From Candidatus Rickettsiella viridis (lineage in GTDB: Bacteria > Pseudomonadota > Gammaproteobacteria > Diplorickettsiales > Diplorickettsiaceae), in assembly GCF_003966755.1 (NCBI RefSeq), contig NZ_AP018005.1, forward strand, positions 930,001 to 994,000: DNA of 64,000 nt. The letters are read 5' to 3'. The notes under the pieces are model-generated. The model did no database searches and was not told where the DNA came from. It saw only the letters and a program-made list of their open reading frames with translations. Each line of letters begins with the position of its first letter. Position 1 is the stretch's first letter. The translations under genes and the position numbers were made by a program. Of the stretch, positions 44,107-51,682 are shown piece by piece.

Positions 44107-44781
44107 ATGTTCTACTCTTCGCACTTGACATCGGCTGTGTTGCTATTCTCAACTCGCAATCCTCATGTATATTTGCTGAAAAAAAGCCGCTTATTTATTT
44201 TGCTCGCGTGCATGCTAAGCTTGTCTGCTTGCACGCTGTTTAAACCCATTCCAAACCAACCCTTACACTATTATACGCTGACGGCACTGCCACCCGCTTG
44301 CCCAACGATACAAAAAACCCGCAGCACGATATTAGTCACGCAACCGCGTGCCAATGCGCTGTATAGCAACCCACGTATGATCTATAGCCCTGACTGTTAT
44401 CAAATCCAATATTTTACTCAAAACCGTTGGGCTGATACGCCACCGCATATGTTGCATCTGTTATTAATAAAATCATTACAAAACACTGGTTACTTTCAAG
44501 CTATTATTAACACACCGGCCACCACCTACTATGACTGGATCGTAAATACACAGCTATTAAGTTTTCAGCAAGAATTTATAAGCAACCCCAGTCAATTCCG
44601 CATTGCCATACGCGTTCAATTAATTAATGCACATACCAACCGCATTATGGCAACAAAAGATTTTATGGTGGTACAACCTGCGCCCATGGATAATCCACAC
44701 GGTGCAGCAATTGCTGCCAATATGGCTACCCAAAAAATACTAAGAAAAATAGCGGTTTTTTGTTTGGACAGGATAGAATAG
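44107..44781 (+). CDS. ABC-type transport auxiliary lipoprotein (PqiC/YmbA-like)
   Basis: The frame opens with ATG at 44107, but the first ~22 codons are a partial family A repeat. A TTG at 44173 gives a normal lipoprotein signal (LLKKSRLFILLACMLSLSAC, lipobox LSAC). The mature domain matches outer-membrane auxiliary lipoproteins of MCE systems: YYTLTALPP, NPRMIYSPDCYQIQYFTQ, RWADTPPHMLHLLLIKSLQN, LLSFQQEFISNPSQFRIAIR. It is the last gene of the operon and probably docks the MCE channel at the outer membrane. Confidence 0.85.
   Translation: MFYSSHLTSAVLLFSTRNPHVYLLKKSRLFILLACMLSLSACTLFKPIPNQPLHYYTLTALPPACPTIQKTRSTILVTQPRANALYSNPRMIYSPDCYQIQYFTQNRWADTPPHMLHLLLIKSLQNTGYFQAIINTPATTYYDWIVNTQLLSFQQEFISNPSQFRIAIRVQLINAHTNRIMATKDFMVVQPAPMDNPHGAAIAANMATQKILRKIAVFCLDRIE
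44111..44172 (-). repeat. Partial family A repeat inside the lipoprotein 5' end
   Basis: TACTCTTCGCACTTGACATC, then CTCAACTCGCAATCCTCATG. This is the reverse orientation of the right half of the element, truncated by its junction with the lipoprotein frame. It provides the ATG at 44107 region and the first codons. Confidence 0.7.
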
Positions 44782-44831
44782 TATTTTAACCAATGTAATC
44801 ACTGCTACGATTAGTTTTGCTAAGTAAAAAA

Positions 44832-45923
44832 ATGGATAATGTTATCAATAAGGAAATATTACTGACCCAAGAATTCGCAGGACAGATACGAAACAAAGTA
44901 AATCAAGAAAAAATACCGCTTCAAGCAGGGTATGAATATCATATTGCTAAAGGTTTTTTGGATCTATTAATAAAACTAAAAAAAGAATTAAAAAACAGCT
45001 CGTGTTTTCCTTTTGAAAATAATAAAACTAATTGGACACCCGAAATTGAGGAAAAAATTTTTATCTTATATCAGCAATTAAAGAAGCTATTTTCTCCCAT
45101 AGAAGGGGGATGCCGTCCCGATAATCAATCGGCTTATTGGTCTTCAGATGGACGTAAGGCGGCAGAAAAAATAGGTATAGATTTTGCACATACCGTCATT
45201 GGCTCCGTGGTTAACCAGATGATGCCAAAAATTCAAATGGTTATTACTCATAATAAGAAAACAAATGAAAAAATCGAAAGTACCTTTAATTTCATCATCT
45301 GGAGCGCACTTTCAAAATTATATATTGAAGAAACCACCAATGATGCTTATGTTTTCCTCGCTGATGGCGAAATCCATTGCCAATCGATATTTTGGAATAT
45401 AGAACTTCATGCCCTTAGAGAAAAACAACATTCAGGAAACATTCAACACTTGTTTTTATATACGCTACAACCGCACGCGATGCAACACTATCAACATTTA
45501 TTAAAAATAAGAAACACTAGTCAATCATCGCTATCCGAAAACCTGGGGATTCAAACTGAAATAGACACTATCGTCACTAATAATAATAATTGGCACTGTG
45601 AATTACTTGATAACTCTTCTCTTTTTAAAATAAGAACAAAAAAAAATAAAGCCATTACCTTCCAATCTTTAAAAAGCTACGCTTCTGCTTTTTATAAAAA
45701 TAATCCATCTATACATGCCTCTACCGTTATTAATAACTTAAAAAAGAAGAAATATTCCGATAAAATACTCTCGGCTGCTATAAAAATAATAAATCTAAAC
45801 GATTTTAATAAAAAGACAAACAATTATATAGTAATAATCGCTAATTATCGCAATATTGAACAACTTAAACTTGTTTTTAATGAAAAAGCACGTGAATATA
45901 AAAAAAATACCGGCGCTTGCTAG
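44832..45923 (+). CDS. Effector-like protein, N-terminal part of a frameshifted gene
   Basis: 363 aa from ATG 44832 (TTG at 44817 is possible). Soluble with mixed helices and strands; phrases include SAYWSSDGRKAAEKIGIDFA, TFNFIIWSALSKLYIEET and DGEIHCQSIFWNIELHALRE. No family recognised. It ends in an A8 run (45900-45907) at KAREYKKNTGAC. One frame over, the same bases read EYKKIPALARKVR and continue into the next ORF, and the paralogous module downstream has a corresponding KYKKKTPVLARHVR. Together the two ORFs therefore look like one ~560-aa protein, cut by one or two bases in the A-run or joined by slippage. Confidence 0.6.
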   Translation: MDNVINKEILLTQEFAGQIRNKVNQEKIPLQAGYEYHIAKGFLDLLIKLKKELKNSSCFPFENNKTNWTPEIEEKIFILYQQLKKLFSPIEGGCRPDNQSAYWSSDGRKAAEKIGIDFAHTVIGSVVNQMMPKIQMVITHNKKTNEKIESTFNFIIWSALSKLYIEETTNDAYVFLADGEIHCQSIFWNIELHALREKQHSGNIQHLFLYTLQPHAMQHYQHLLKIRNTSQSSLSENLGIQTEIDTIVTNNNNWHCELLDNSSLFKIRTKKNKAITFQSLKSYASAFYKNNPSIHASTVINNLKKKKYSDKILSAAIKIINLNDFNKKTNNYIVIIANYRNIEQLKLVFNEKAREYKKNTGAC

Positions 45924-46515
45924 AAAAGTGCGTCCTTTTGAAATAGGATCTGAATTAGTTACCTATATCTCTGATCCAAGTGCCTCATCTGGCTATAAAG
46001 TAGAAACAACCTGCCAGTTATCAGAGGATATGGTTATCGTAAGAAATATGATTGCGCTGTGTAATTCAAGGGGCGATGCCTGTCGTGATAAAGACGGAAA
46101 TATTATTTACAATGAGTATGCGATGGGAAAAAGTGTTTTTTTTAACAGCTATACGAATCCTGATCAATTATTAGAATGCTTTAGCCAAAAGTTCTATAAA
46201 AAAACGACGATCAGAGCAATAGAAATTGATGAGCAAGTTATTTCTATCCTGCATGAGTATGATCAATCGAACCATTCACGCCCTAATGATATTTTTATAG
46301 CCACTAACTGGGGGACGGGCGATACAGCGGAATTATTACAGCCCGGTGGCATGCTAACCGATAGCGGTTATGCTATTGCACCAAAAGAATTTGCAGCGAC
46401 CTACGTGCCTACAAAGAAAAGGCCGACCTTCTTTAATACAACCTCTTCTCGCACTTGCCGCGATAACGAGCTAGAAACTGTAACCGATAAAAAAATAGCT
46501 ATAAAAACTCAATAA
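45880..46515 (+). CDS. Module-1: C-terminal part of the frameshifted gene
   Basis: The frame opens at 45856; ATG 45880 gives MKKHVNIKKIPALARKV, overlapping the upstream ORF end. Core residues: LVTYISDPSASSGYKVETT, EDMVIVRNMIALCNS, IIYNEYAM, FSQKFYKKTTIRAIEID and LLQPGGMLTDSGYAI. The downstream module at 46646-47301 repeats this core with similar spacing. No known family. The Ser/Thr and charge-rich tail after residue ~175 differs between copies. Likely expressed as an extension of the upstream 363-aa part. Confidence 0.6.
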   Translation: MKKHVNIKKIPALARKVRPFEIGSELVTYISDPSASSGYKVETTCQLSEDMVIVRNMIALCNSRGDACRDKDGNIIYNEYAMGKSVFFNSYTNPDQLLECFSQKFYKKTTIRAIEIDEQVISILHEYDQSNHSRPNDIFIATNWGTGDTAELLQPGGMLTDSGYAIAPKEFAATYVPTKKRPTFFNTTSSRTCRDNELETVTDKKIAIKTQ

Positions 46516-46525
46516 GAGTTTTTTT
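46503..46525 (+). terminator. Hairpin with T-run after module-1
   Basis: AAAAACTC, loop AATAA, GAGTTTTT then TT. The stop codon of the module-1 gene lies in the loop. Short stem of 8 bp, moderately convincing intrinsic terminator. Confidence 0.6.
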
Positions 46526-46645
46526 CGGCTATTTCTCTGCCAATAATGTAATAAAAATATTTTATTACTTATATGCACTTGCATATAATATATTTATTTT
46601 CGTATAATGCCTCCGACCGAAATACAATAATAATAAGGGCATTTT

Positions 46646-47301
46646 ATGATAATAACCGATTATTTTAGTATTGAAAAAATCAAGCTTTTCTTTCAAAAAA
46701 AGCGCGTAAATATAAAAAGAAAACACCCGTACTCGCCAGACATGTTCGTGCTGATGAAATAGGAACAACATTAACAACCTATATCTCTGACGCAAATAGT
46801 TTGCTCGGTTATCAAGTAGAAACCGAATGCCTTTTATCAAAGGATATGGTTATCGTAAGAAATATGACGCAGCTACGTGATTCAAAAGGTAATCCTTTAT
46901 ATGATCAAGAAAATAAGCCTATTTATAACGAATATGCCATGCCAATCACGACGTTTAAAAAAAACTATGGTCATGCCGATCGGTTATTAAAAAGCTTTGA
47001 TAAAAAGTTTTATAAAAAAATCACTATAAAAGCCATAGAAATAGAAATTGATGATGAAGTGATTTCTATTCTAAGAGAACACGAAAAACCGAATGACCCA
47101 ACATCTACCGAGATTCGCATCCGAACTTCTTGGGGCGATGAACTGATAGAACCCGGCGGATTATTGACGACTGAACATTACGCTATCTCAAAAAGAGAAT
47201 CTCAAGATAGCTATATACCTGCTAATAATACCGATAGCGATCAAGAAGATTTAGACGCTAAAAATGATGTAGCAGAACGAACGTCATTGCGAGCGCCGTA
47301 G
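46646..47301 (+). CDS. Module-2: paralogue needing a -1 frameshift
   Basis: ATG 46646 follows TAAGGGCATTTT (SD AAGGG). Frame 0 reads MIITDYFSIEKIKLFFQKK and stops at 46762. The start matches the end of the 363-aa part of module-1 (NYRNIEQLKLVFNEKAREYK). At 46696-46702 the bases are A AAA AAG, in phase: the -1 slippery heptamer of dnaX. A -1 slip yields QKKARKYKKKTPVLARHVR and enters the long frame ending at 47301, which carries the conserved core (LTTYISDANS, KDMVIVRNM, IYNEYAM, KFYKKITIKAIEIEI, EPGGLLTTEHYAI). The stop lies in a family B repeat. Confidence 0.6.
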
Positions 47302-47371
47302 GCGCGCGGCAATCTAGGCTAATATTTACTACATCCCTGGATTGCTTCGTACCTACGGTACTCGCAATGAC
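47282..47371. repeat. Dispersed repeat family B, copy 4
   Basis: CGTCATTGCGAGCGCCGTAG, GCGCGGCAATCTAGG, then CTGGATTGCTTCGTACCTAC and TACTCGCAATGACAC. Two inverted half-units. It provides the stop codon of module-2 and lies between it and the hemA end. Confidence 0.8.
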
Positions 47372-47379
47372 ACTAGTGG

Positions 47380-48630
47380 CTAAGATTGATTTAAATCAAA
47401 TAATTTTATAATAGAAGCTAATATGTCTTGCTGATTTAATGTAGCAGCCTGACGTAACGCAACGCTCGGCACATGCAGTAATTGATTGGTTAATCTATAG
47501 GCTAAACCTTGCATCACTTCTTCAGCAGAAAGCCCTTTTTCTAATAAAGAAAAGGCCTTTTTTAATTCTTGATCACGCCACTGTTCCGCTTGCTCCCGGT
47601 AGGCACGAATGATCGGCGCCACTTCTTTTAAACGTAATAATTCAAGATATTCTTGAAGTTTATTTTCAATCAACGCTTCGGCTTTTATCGCTTCTACTTT
47701 ACGATGCGATTGATTTTTTTGAATCATTTTTTGTAAATCATTTAAGGTATACAAATAAACATCTTCAAGTTGATTCACTTCCGCTTCAATATCACGCGGC
47801 ATACCTAAATCGGCCATAAATAAAGGACGCCGCCGCCGTTTTTTTAAAGCGCTTTCCAACATGCCTTTACCTACGATAGGTAATGGACTGGTGGTTGCCG
47901 TCACCACTAAATCAACCTCAGGTAAATAGTATGAAATTTCAATTAAAGCGATGGTTTTACCACCTACCATTAATGCTAAGCGCTTTGCATGCTGAGCGGT
48001 ACGATTTGCAATCAAAAAATGTTGAATACCCTGCGCAAGCAGATGTTTAGCCACTAAAGCCGTCGTTTCGCCAGCACCGATGAGTAACACACGCGCATCC
48101 GCTAAGTTTGCAAAGATACATTTTGCAGATGACACTAAAGAAAAAGCCAGTGAAACAGGATGCGCGCTAATAGCCGTTTGATGGCGCACTTGTTTGCTCA
48201 CGCTAAAAATATACTGAAATAAACGTTTAAATTGATTACCCGCTATACCCAATGAATGAGCGAAAGAAAAAGCCGTTTTAAGTTGCCCGGTAATTTGTGG
48301 TTCACCTAAAATAATCGAATCTAAACCGCTAGCAACGCGAAGTATATGACGTACTGCATTTTCTTCGTGATAAACATACCAGTGATTCTGTAAATTCGCT
48401 TTAGATACTTGTTTCGTACGATATAACCAATCCAGCGTATGCTGTGCTTGGCCATTAATACAATAAAATTCTGTACGATTACAGGTTGAAAGAATCATCA
48501 CTTCCTCAGCCTGCGTCTCTTTTAAAAGTTCCTGTAAAGAACCAGCAAGATAATCCGAGGAAAAGCTAAGCTGCTCGCGCAGCGATAAAGGCGCCGTTTC
48601 GTGATTAATGCCACAAGCAACAAGATTCAT
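47380..48630 (-). CDS. hemA: Glutamyl-tRNA reductase
   Basis: 416 aa, full length. First committed enzyme of C5-pathway tetrapyrrole synthesis, reducing Glu-tRNA to glutamate-1-semialdehyde. Catalytic Cys in ILSTCNRTEFY (Cys50). Also GLDSIILGEPQITGQLK, HPVSLAFSLVSSAK, Rossmann motif VLLIGAGETTALVAKHLL and the dimerisation helix at the C-terminus. Downstream on the same strand of prmA and accC but separated by a family A repeat. With hemF and hemJ it indicates an own haem pathway. Confidence 0.97.
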   Translation of the reverse strand: MNLVACGINHETAPLSLREQLSFSSDYLAGSLQELLKETQAEEVMILSTCNRTEFYCINGQAQHTLDWLYRTKQVSKANLQNHWYVYHEENAVRHILRVASGLDSIILGEPQITGQLKTAFSFAHSLGIAGNQFKRLFQYIFSVSKQVRHQTAISAHPVSLAFSLVSSAKCIFANLADARVLLIGAGETTALVAKHLLAQGIQHFLIANRTAQHAKRLALMVGGKTIALIEISYYLPEVDLVVTATTSPLPIVGKGMLESALKKRRRRPLFMADLGMPRDIEAEVNQLEDVYLYTLNDLQKMIQKNQSHRKVEAIKAEALIENKLQEYLELLRLKEVAPIIRAYREQAEQWRDQELKKAFSLLEKGLSAEEVMQGLAYRLTNQLLHVPSVALRQAATLNQQDILASIIKLFDLNQS

Positions 48631-48646
48631 AAAAGTTTAAAATTTA

Positions 48647-48770
48647 TATACTCACAGCAATGGGATTTTTGGCAAGGCGCCGTGAAAACGAGCAACCGCA
48701 GTGTATACAACATACATGAGGATTGCGAGGCTAGCGGCAACACAGCCAAAAATTCAAGTGCGAAGAGTAT
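48647..48770 (+). repeat. Dispersed repeat family A, copy 3
   Basis: TATACTCACAGCAATGGGAT, TTTTTGGCAAGGCGCCGTGA, and at the right CCAAAAATTCAAGTGCGAAG with AGTAT. The right end overlaps the last codons of prmA and provides its stop. Close in sequence to copy 1. Confidence 0.85.
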
Positions 48771-49656
48771 TTGGAAGAGAAAAGACTATCCTTGCCCATT
48801 CATGCTTATGTTGAACATCAACACAGCTAAAACCTTGCTCAACGTAACATTGCTGAATACTTTCTACTTGCTCACTTAAGATACCAGCCAAAACACAGAG
48901 TCCGTCTTTTTTCAGGTGCTGTTTAAACAGCTTCGCTAAATCCATTAAGGGTTTTGCAAGAATATTCGCCATCAGTACATCCACTTTAATATCCTGCACC
49001 AATTGCTGTGGAAATAAACAGCTTATTTGCTCCGGTAAAATAGCATTCTGCCGCGCATTAGCCTGAGTTGCTTCAATGGCTTGTTGATCATGATCAACGG
49101 CAAAAACCTTTTTTGCACCGCATTTTAATGCCGCAATCGCTAAAATGCCGGAACCACATCCATAATCAATCAGCGTTTGCCCGCTTTGCACATGAGCATC
49201 TAACCATTCTAAACACAATGCGGTACTAGGATGTGTGCCGGTACCAAAGGCTAAACCCGGATCTAAGCGAACAATAACGCCCGCGGGATCAGGCGGTTCC
49301 ATCGTGGTTGGGCAAACCCATAAACGTTTTCCAAAACGCATGGCTTTAAAATCATCTAGCCAAACACGTTCCCAACATTTATCAGGGACAACTTTAAAAC
49401 TGGATTTCAAAATGGTTTTGTCATCAAACTCACGCCGCAATGCAGCCATTAAATCAGACATAGACGTATCTTCTGAAAATAAGGCATTTACCTCTACACG
49501 TTGCCATAAAGGCGTCGTATTTAAATCAGGCTCAAACAACGCTTGTTCATCCGCTGCTTTCCAGGTAATCGAAACCGCATTGGCTTGCTCTAAAAAATCA
49601 CTGACTGATTCGGTATCGCTTTCTTTTGTTTGAATAGTAAGTTCTAACCAAGACAT
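48754..49656 (-). CDS. prmA: Ribosomal protein L11 methyltransferase
   Basis: 300 aa. SAM-dependent trimethylation of L11. Motif I is LIDYGCGSGILAIAALKCG, followed by AVDHDQQAIEATQANA and VLMANILAKPLMDLA. Family lead-in VRLDPGLAFGTGTHPSTALC is intact. The last residues (SLPNTLRT) are encoded by the end of a family A repeat, so the native C-terminus may have been replaced. It follows accC with a 4-bp gap. Confidence 0.96.
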   Translation of the reverse strand: MSWLELTIQTKESDTESVSDFLEQANAVSITWKAADEQALFEPDLNTTPLWQRVEVNALFSEDTSMSDLMAALRREFDDKTILKSSFKVVPDKCWERVWLDDFKAMRFGKRLWVCPTTMEPPDPAGVIVRLDPGLAFGTGTHPSTALCLEWLDAHVQSGQTLIDYGCGSGILAIAALKCGAKKVFAVDHDQQAIEATQANARQNAILPEQISCLFPQQLVQDIKVDVLMANILAKPLMDLAKLFKQHLKKDGLCVLAGILSEQVESIQQCYVEQGFSCVDVQHKHEWARIVFSLPNTLRT

Positions 49657-49660
49657 AACA

Positions 49661-51001
49661 TTACAGCGTTAAACGCTTTTCAAGGTAATGAATATTGGTT
49701 CCACCTTGAATGAAGTGGGGATCGCGCACTAACTCTTGGTGCATAGGAATATTGGTTTTAATGCCCTCAATGACAATTTCATCTAAGGCATTACGTAAGC
49801 GCGCTAAGGCTATTTCTCGTGTTTCGCCATACGCAATCAGTTTTCCAATCAGCGAATCGTAATTTGGCGGTACACAATACCCTGTATAGATCGCGGTATC
49901 GACACGAATGCCTGGTCCACCGGGCGGATGATACAGTGTAATGGTTCCTGGTGAAGGTAAAAATGTTCGAGGATCCTCTGCATTGATACGGCATTCGATC
50001 GCATGGCCGCGGAACGTGATCTCTTTTTGTTTATAATCCAAGGCTTCACCGGAGGCGATACGTAGTTGCTCGCGTACTAAATCAATGCCCGTGATCTCCT
50101 CGGTAATAGGATGTTCAACTTGAATGCGTGTATTCATTTCAATGAAATAAAAATTTCCATTTTCATACAGAAATTCAAAGGTACCTGCGCCACGATATTT
50201 CATCTCTCGGCAGGCTTTCACACATAATTCACCGATTTGATTACGCTGTTTTTCAGTAACGCCCGGTGCGGGTGCTTCTTCAATCACTTTTTGATGTCGT
50301 CGCTGCATCGAACAATCACGTTCACCTAAATGAATAGCGTTACCTTGACCATCCCCTAATACCTGAATTTCAATGTGCCGTGGGGTTACCAAGTATTTTT
50401 CCATGTAAACACTGGGGTTTTTAAAATTAGCTTCCGCTTCAGCACGCGTTAAAGAAATCGCATTTAATAAAGCGGCTTCACTATGTACCACGCGTATTCC
50501 ACGTCCACCCCCGCCACCGGCAGCTTTGATCAGTACCGGATAACCTATCTTTTGCGCAATTTTTAGATTTTTTTTATCATCATTATCTAATTCGCCTTCT
50601 GAACCGGGTACACAAGGTATTTTAGCCTTTCGCATCGCAGCAATAGCCGATACTTTATCGCCCATGGTTCTGATCGTCTCGGCGGTAGGACCAATAAAAA
50701 CAAAACCACTTTGCTCTACACGTTCTGCAAAATCAGCATTTTCCGATAGAAATCCATAACCTGGATGAATACCTGTTGCATCAGTAATCTCAGCCGCCGC
50801 AATAATCGCCGGTACATTTAAATAACTGGCTGCCGCCGAAGCAGGCCCCACACAAACCGTTTCATCAGCCAATTTAGCATGTTTCAAATTAGTATCTATC
50901 TCGGAATGAATCGCAACCGTTCGTATGCCTAATTCTTTACAAGCACGCAATATGCGTAAAGCAATTTCACCCCTATTTGCAATAACAACTTTATTCAGCA
51001 T
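49661..51001 (-). CDS. accC: Acetyl-CoA carboxylase, biotin carboxylase subunit
   Basis: 446 aa. ATP-grasp enzyme that carboxylates biotin on AccB in the first step of fatty-acid synthesis. Motifs: [41 protein letters not shown] loop [35 protein letters not shown], and [20 protein letters not shown]. Followed by prmA after 4 bp. accB lies upstream, separated by a 166-bp gap with a family B repeat. Confidence 0.97.
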   Translation of the reverse strand: MLNKVVIANRGEIALRILRACKELGIRTVAIHSEIDTNLKHAKLADETVCVGPASAAASYLNVPAIIAAAEITDATGIHPGYGFLSENADFAERVEQSGFVFIGPTAETIRTMGDKVSAIAAMRKAKIPCVPGSEGELDNDDKKNLKIAQKIGYPVLIKAAGGGGGRGIRVVHSEAALLNAISLTRAEAEANFKNPSVYMEKYLVTPRHIEIQVLGDGQGNAIHLGERDCSMQRRHQKVIEEAPAPGVTEKQRNQIGELCVKACREMKYRGAGTFEFLYENGNFYFIEMNTRIQVEHPITEEITGIDLVREQLRIASGEALDYKQKEITFRGHAIECRINAEDPRTFLPSPGTITLYHPPGGPGIRVDTAIYTGYCVPPNYDSLIGKLIAYGETREIALARLRNALDEIVIEGIKTNIPMHQELVRDPHFIQGGTNIHYLEKRLTL

Positions 51002-51037
51002 TATTTTTACCTATTAGCAAATGCCAAAAAAACCATC

Positions 51038-51133
51038 GTCATTGCGAGCGCGAAGCGCGCGGCAATCCAGTAAAATTTGAGTTTTTTCCTGGATGGCCAC
51101 GGCCGGATCGAATATCCGGCCTCGCCATGACGA
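51038..51133. repeat. Dispersed repeat family B, copy 5, inside accB-accC
   Basis: CGTCATTGCGAGCGCGAAGC, GCGGCAATCCAG, then TGGATGGCCACGGCCGGATC and GCCTCGCCATGACGAGA. Strong inverted pairs. It lies between accB and accC, a pair usually joined by few bases. Confidence 0.85.
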
Positions 51134-51167
51134 GATATTTTATTTTTATACTGTACAAAAATCATTA

Positions 51168-51596
51168 TTATTCGATAATAAACAGAGGCTGATTAAATTC
51201 AACCGGTGTTCCATTTTCGACTAATCTTTTTTTAATGATGCCTGCTTTATCAGCTTCAATTTGGTTCATCATTTTCATGGCTTCAACAATACAAAGCACA
51301 TCGCCTACTTTTACAGTTTGCCCTAATGCGACAAAAGGATCCGCCGCTGGATTGGGTGCTAAATAAACCGTTCCCACCATAGGCGAACGAACTTGATGGC
51401 CGGATTCAGGCAGTTTTTGCGTATTGTCTTTTGCCTGGGATCCAGAAGGAACAATGGCAGCCGCTGGCTGCGAGGAAGAAGCTTGCGTCAATTGGCGTTG
51501 AATCCGTATTGACTGCTCGCCTTCTGTAAATTCAATTTCACTTAAGTTATTCTCATTAAGGAGTTTAATAAGCTGATTAATTTTTTCCGAATCCAT
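51168..51596 (-). CDS. accB: Acetyl-CoA carboxylase, biotin carboxyl carrier protein
   Basis: 142 aa. The N-terminal coiled region ([20 protein letters not shown]) and Ala/Ser/Pro linker lead to the biotinyl domain with [20 protein letters not shown] and the biotin Lys in [10 protein letters not shown]-terminal [16 protein letters not shown] is typical. Works with AccC downstream. Divergent from recG. Confidence 0.97.
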   Translation of the reverse strand: MDSEKINQLIKLLNENNLSEIEFTEGEQSIRIQRQLTQASSSQPAAAIVPSGSQAKDNTQKLPESGHQVRSPMVGTVYLAPNPAADPFVALGQTVKVGDVLCIVEAMKMMNQIEADKAGIIKKRLVENGTPVEFNQPLFIIE

Positions 51597-51682
51597 ATAA
51601 CATGGGCCTCTTCTTTCAATCTAATATTAGCGGCTTATTGGAGCATATCCGATTGTACTTTACTAGTCTTTAGGGAAAACCT

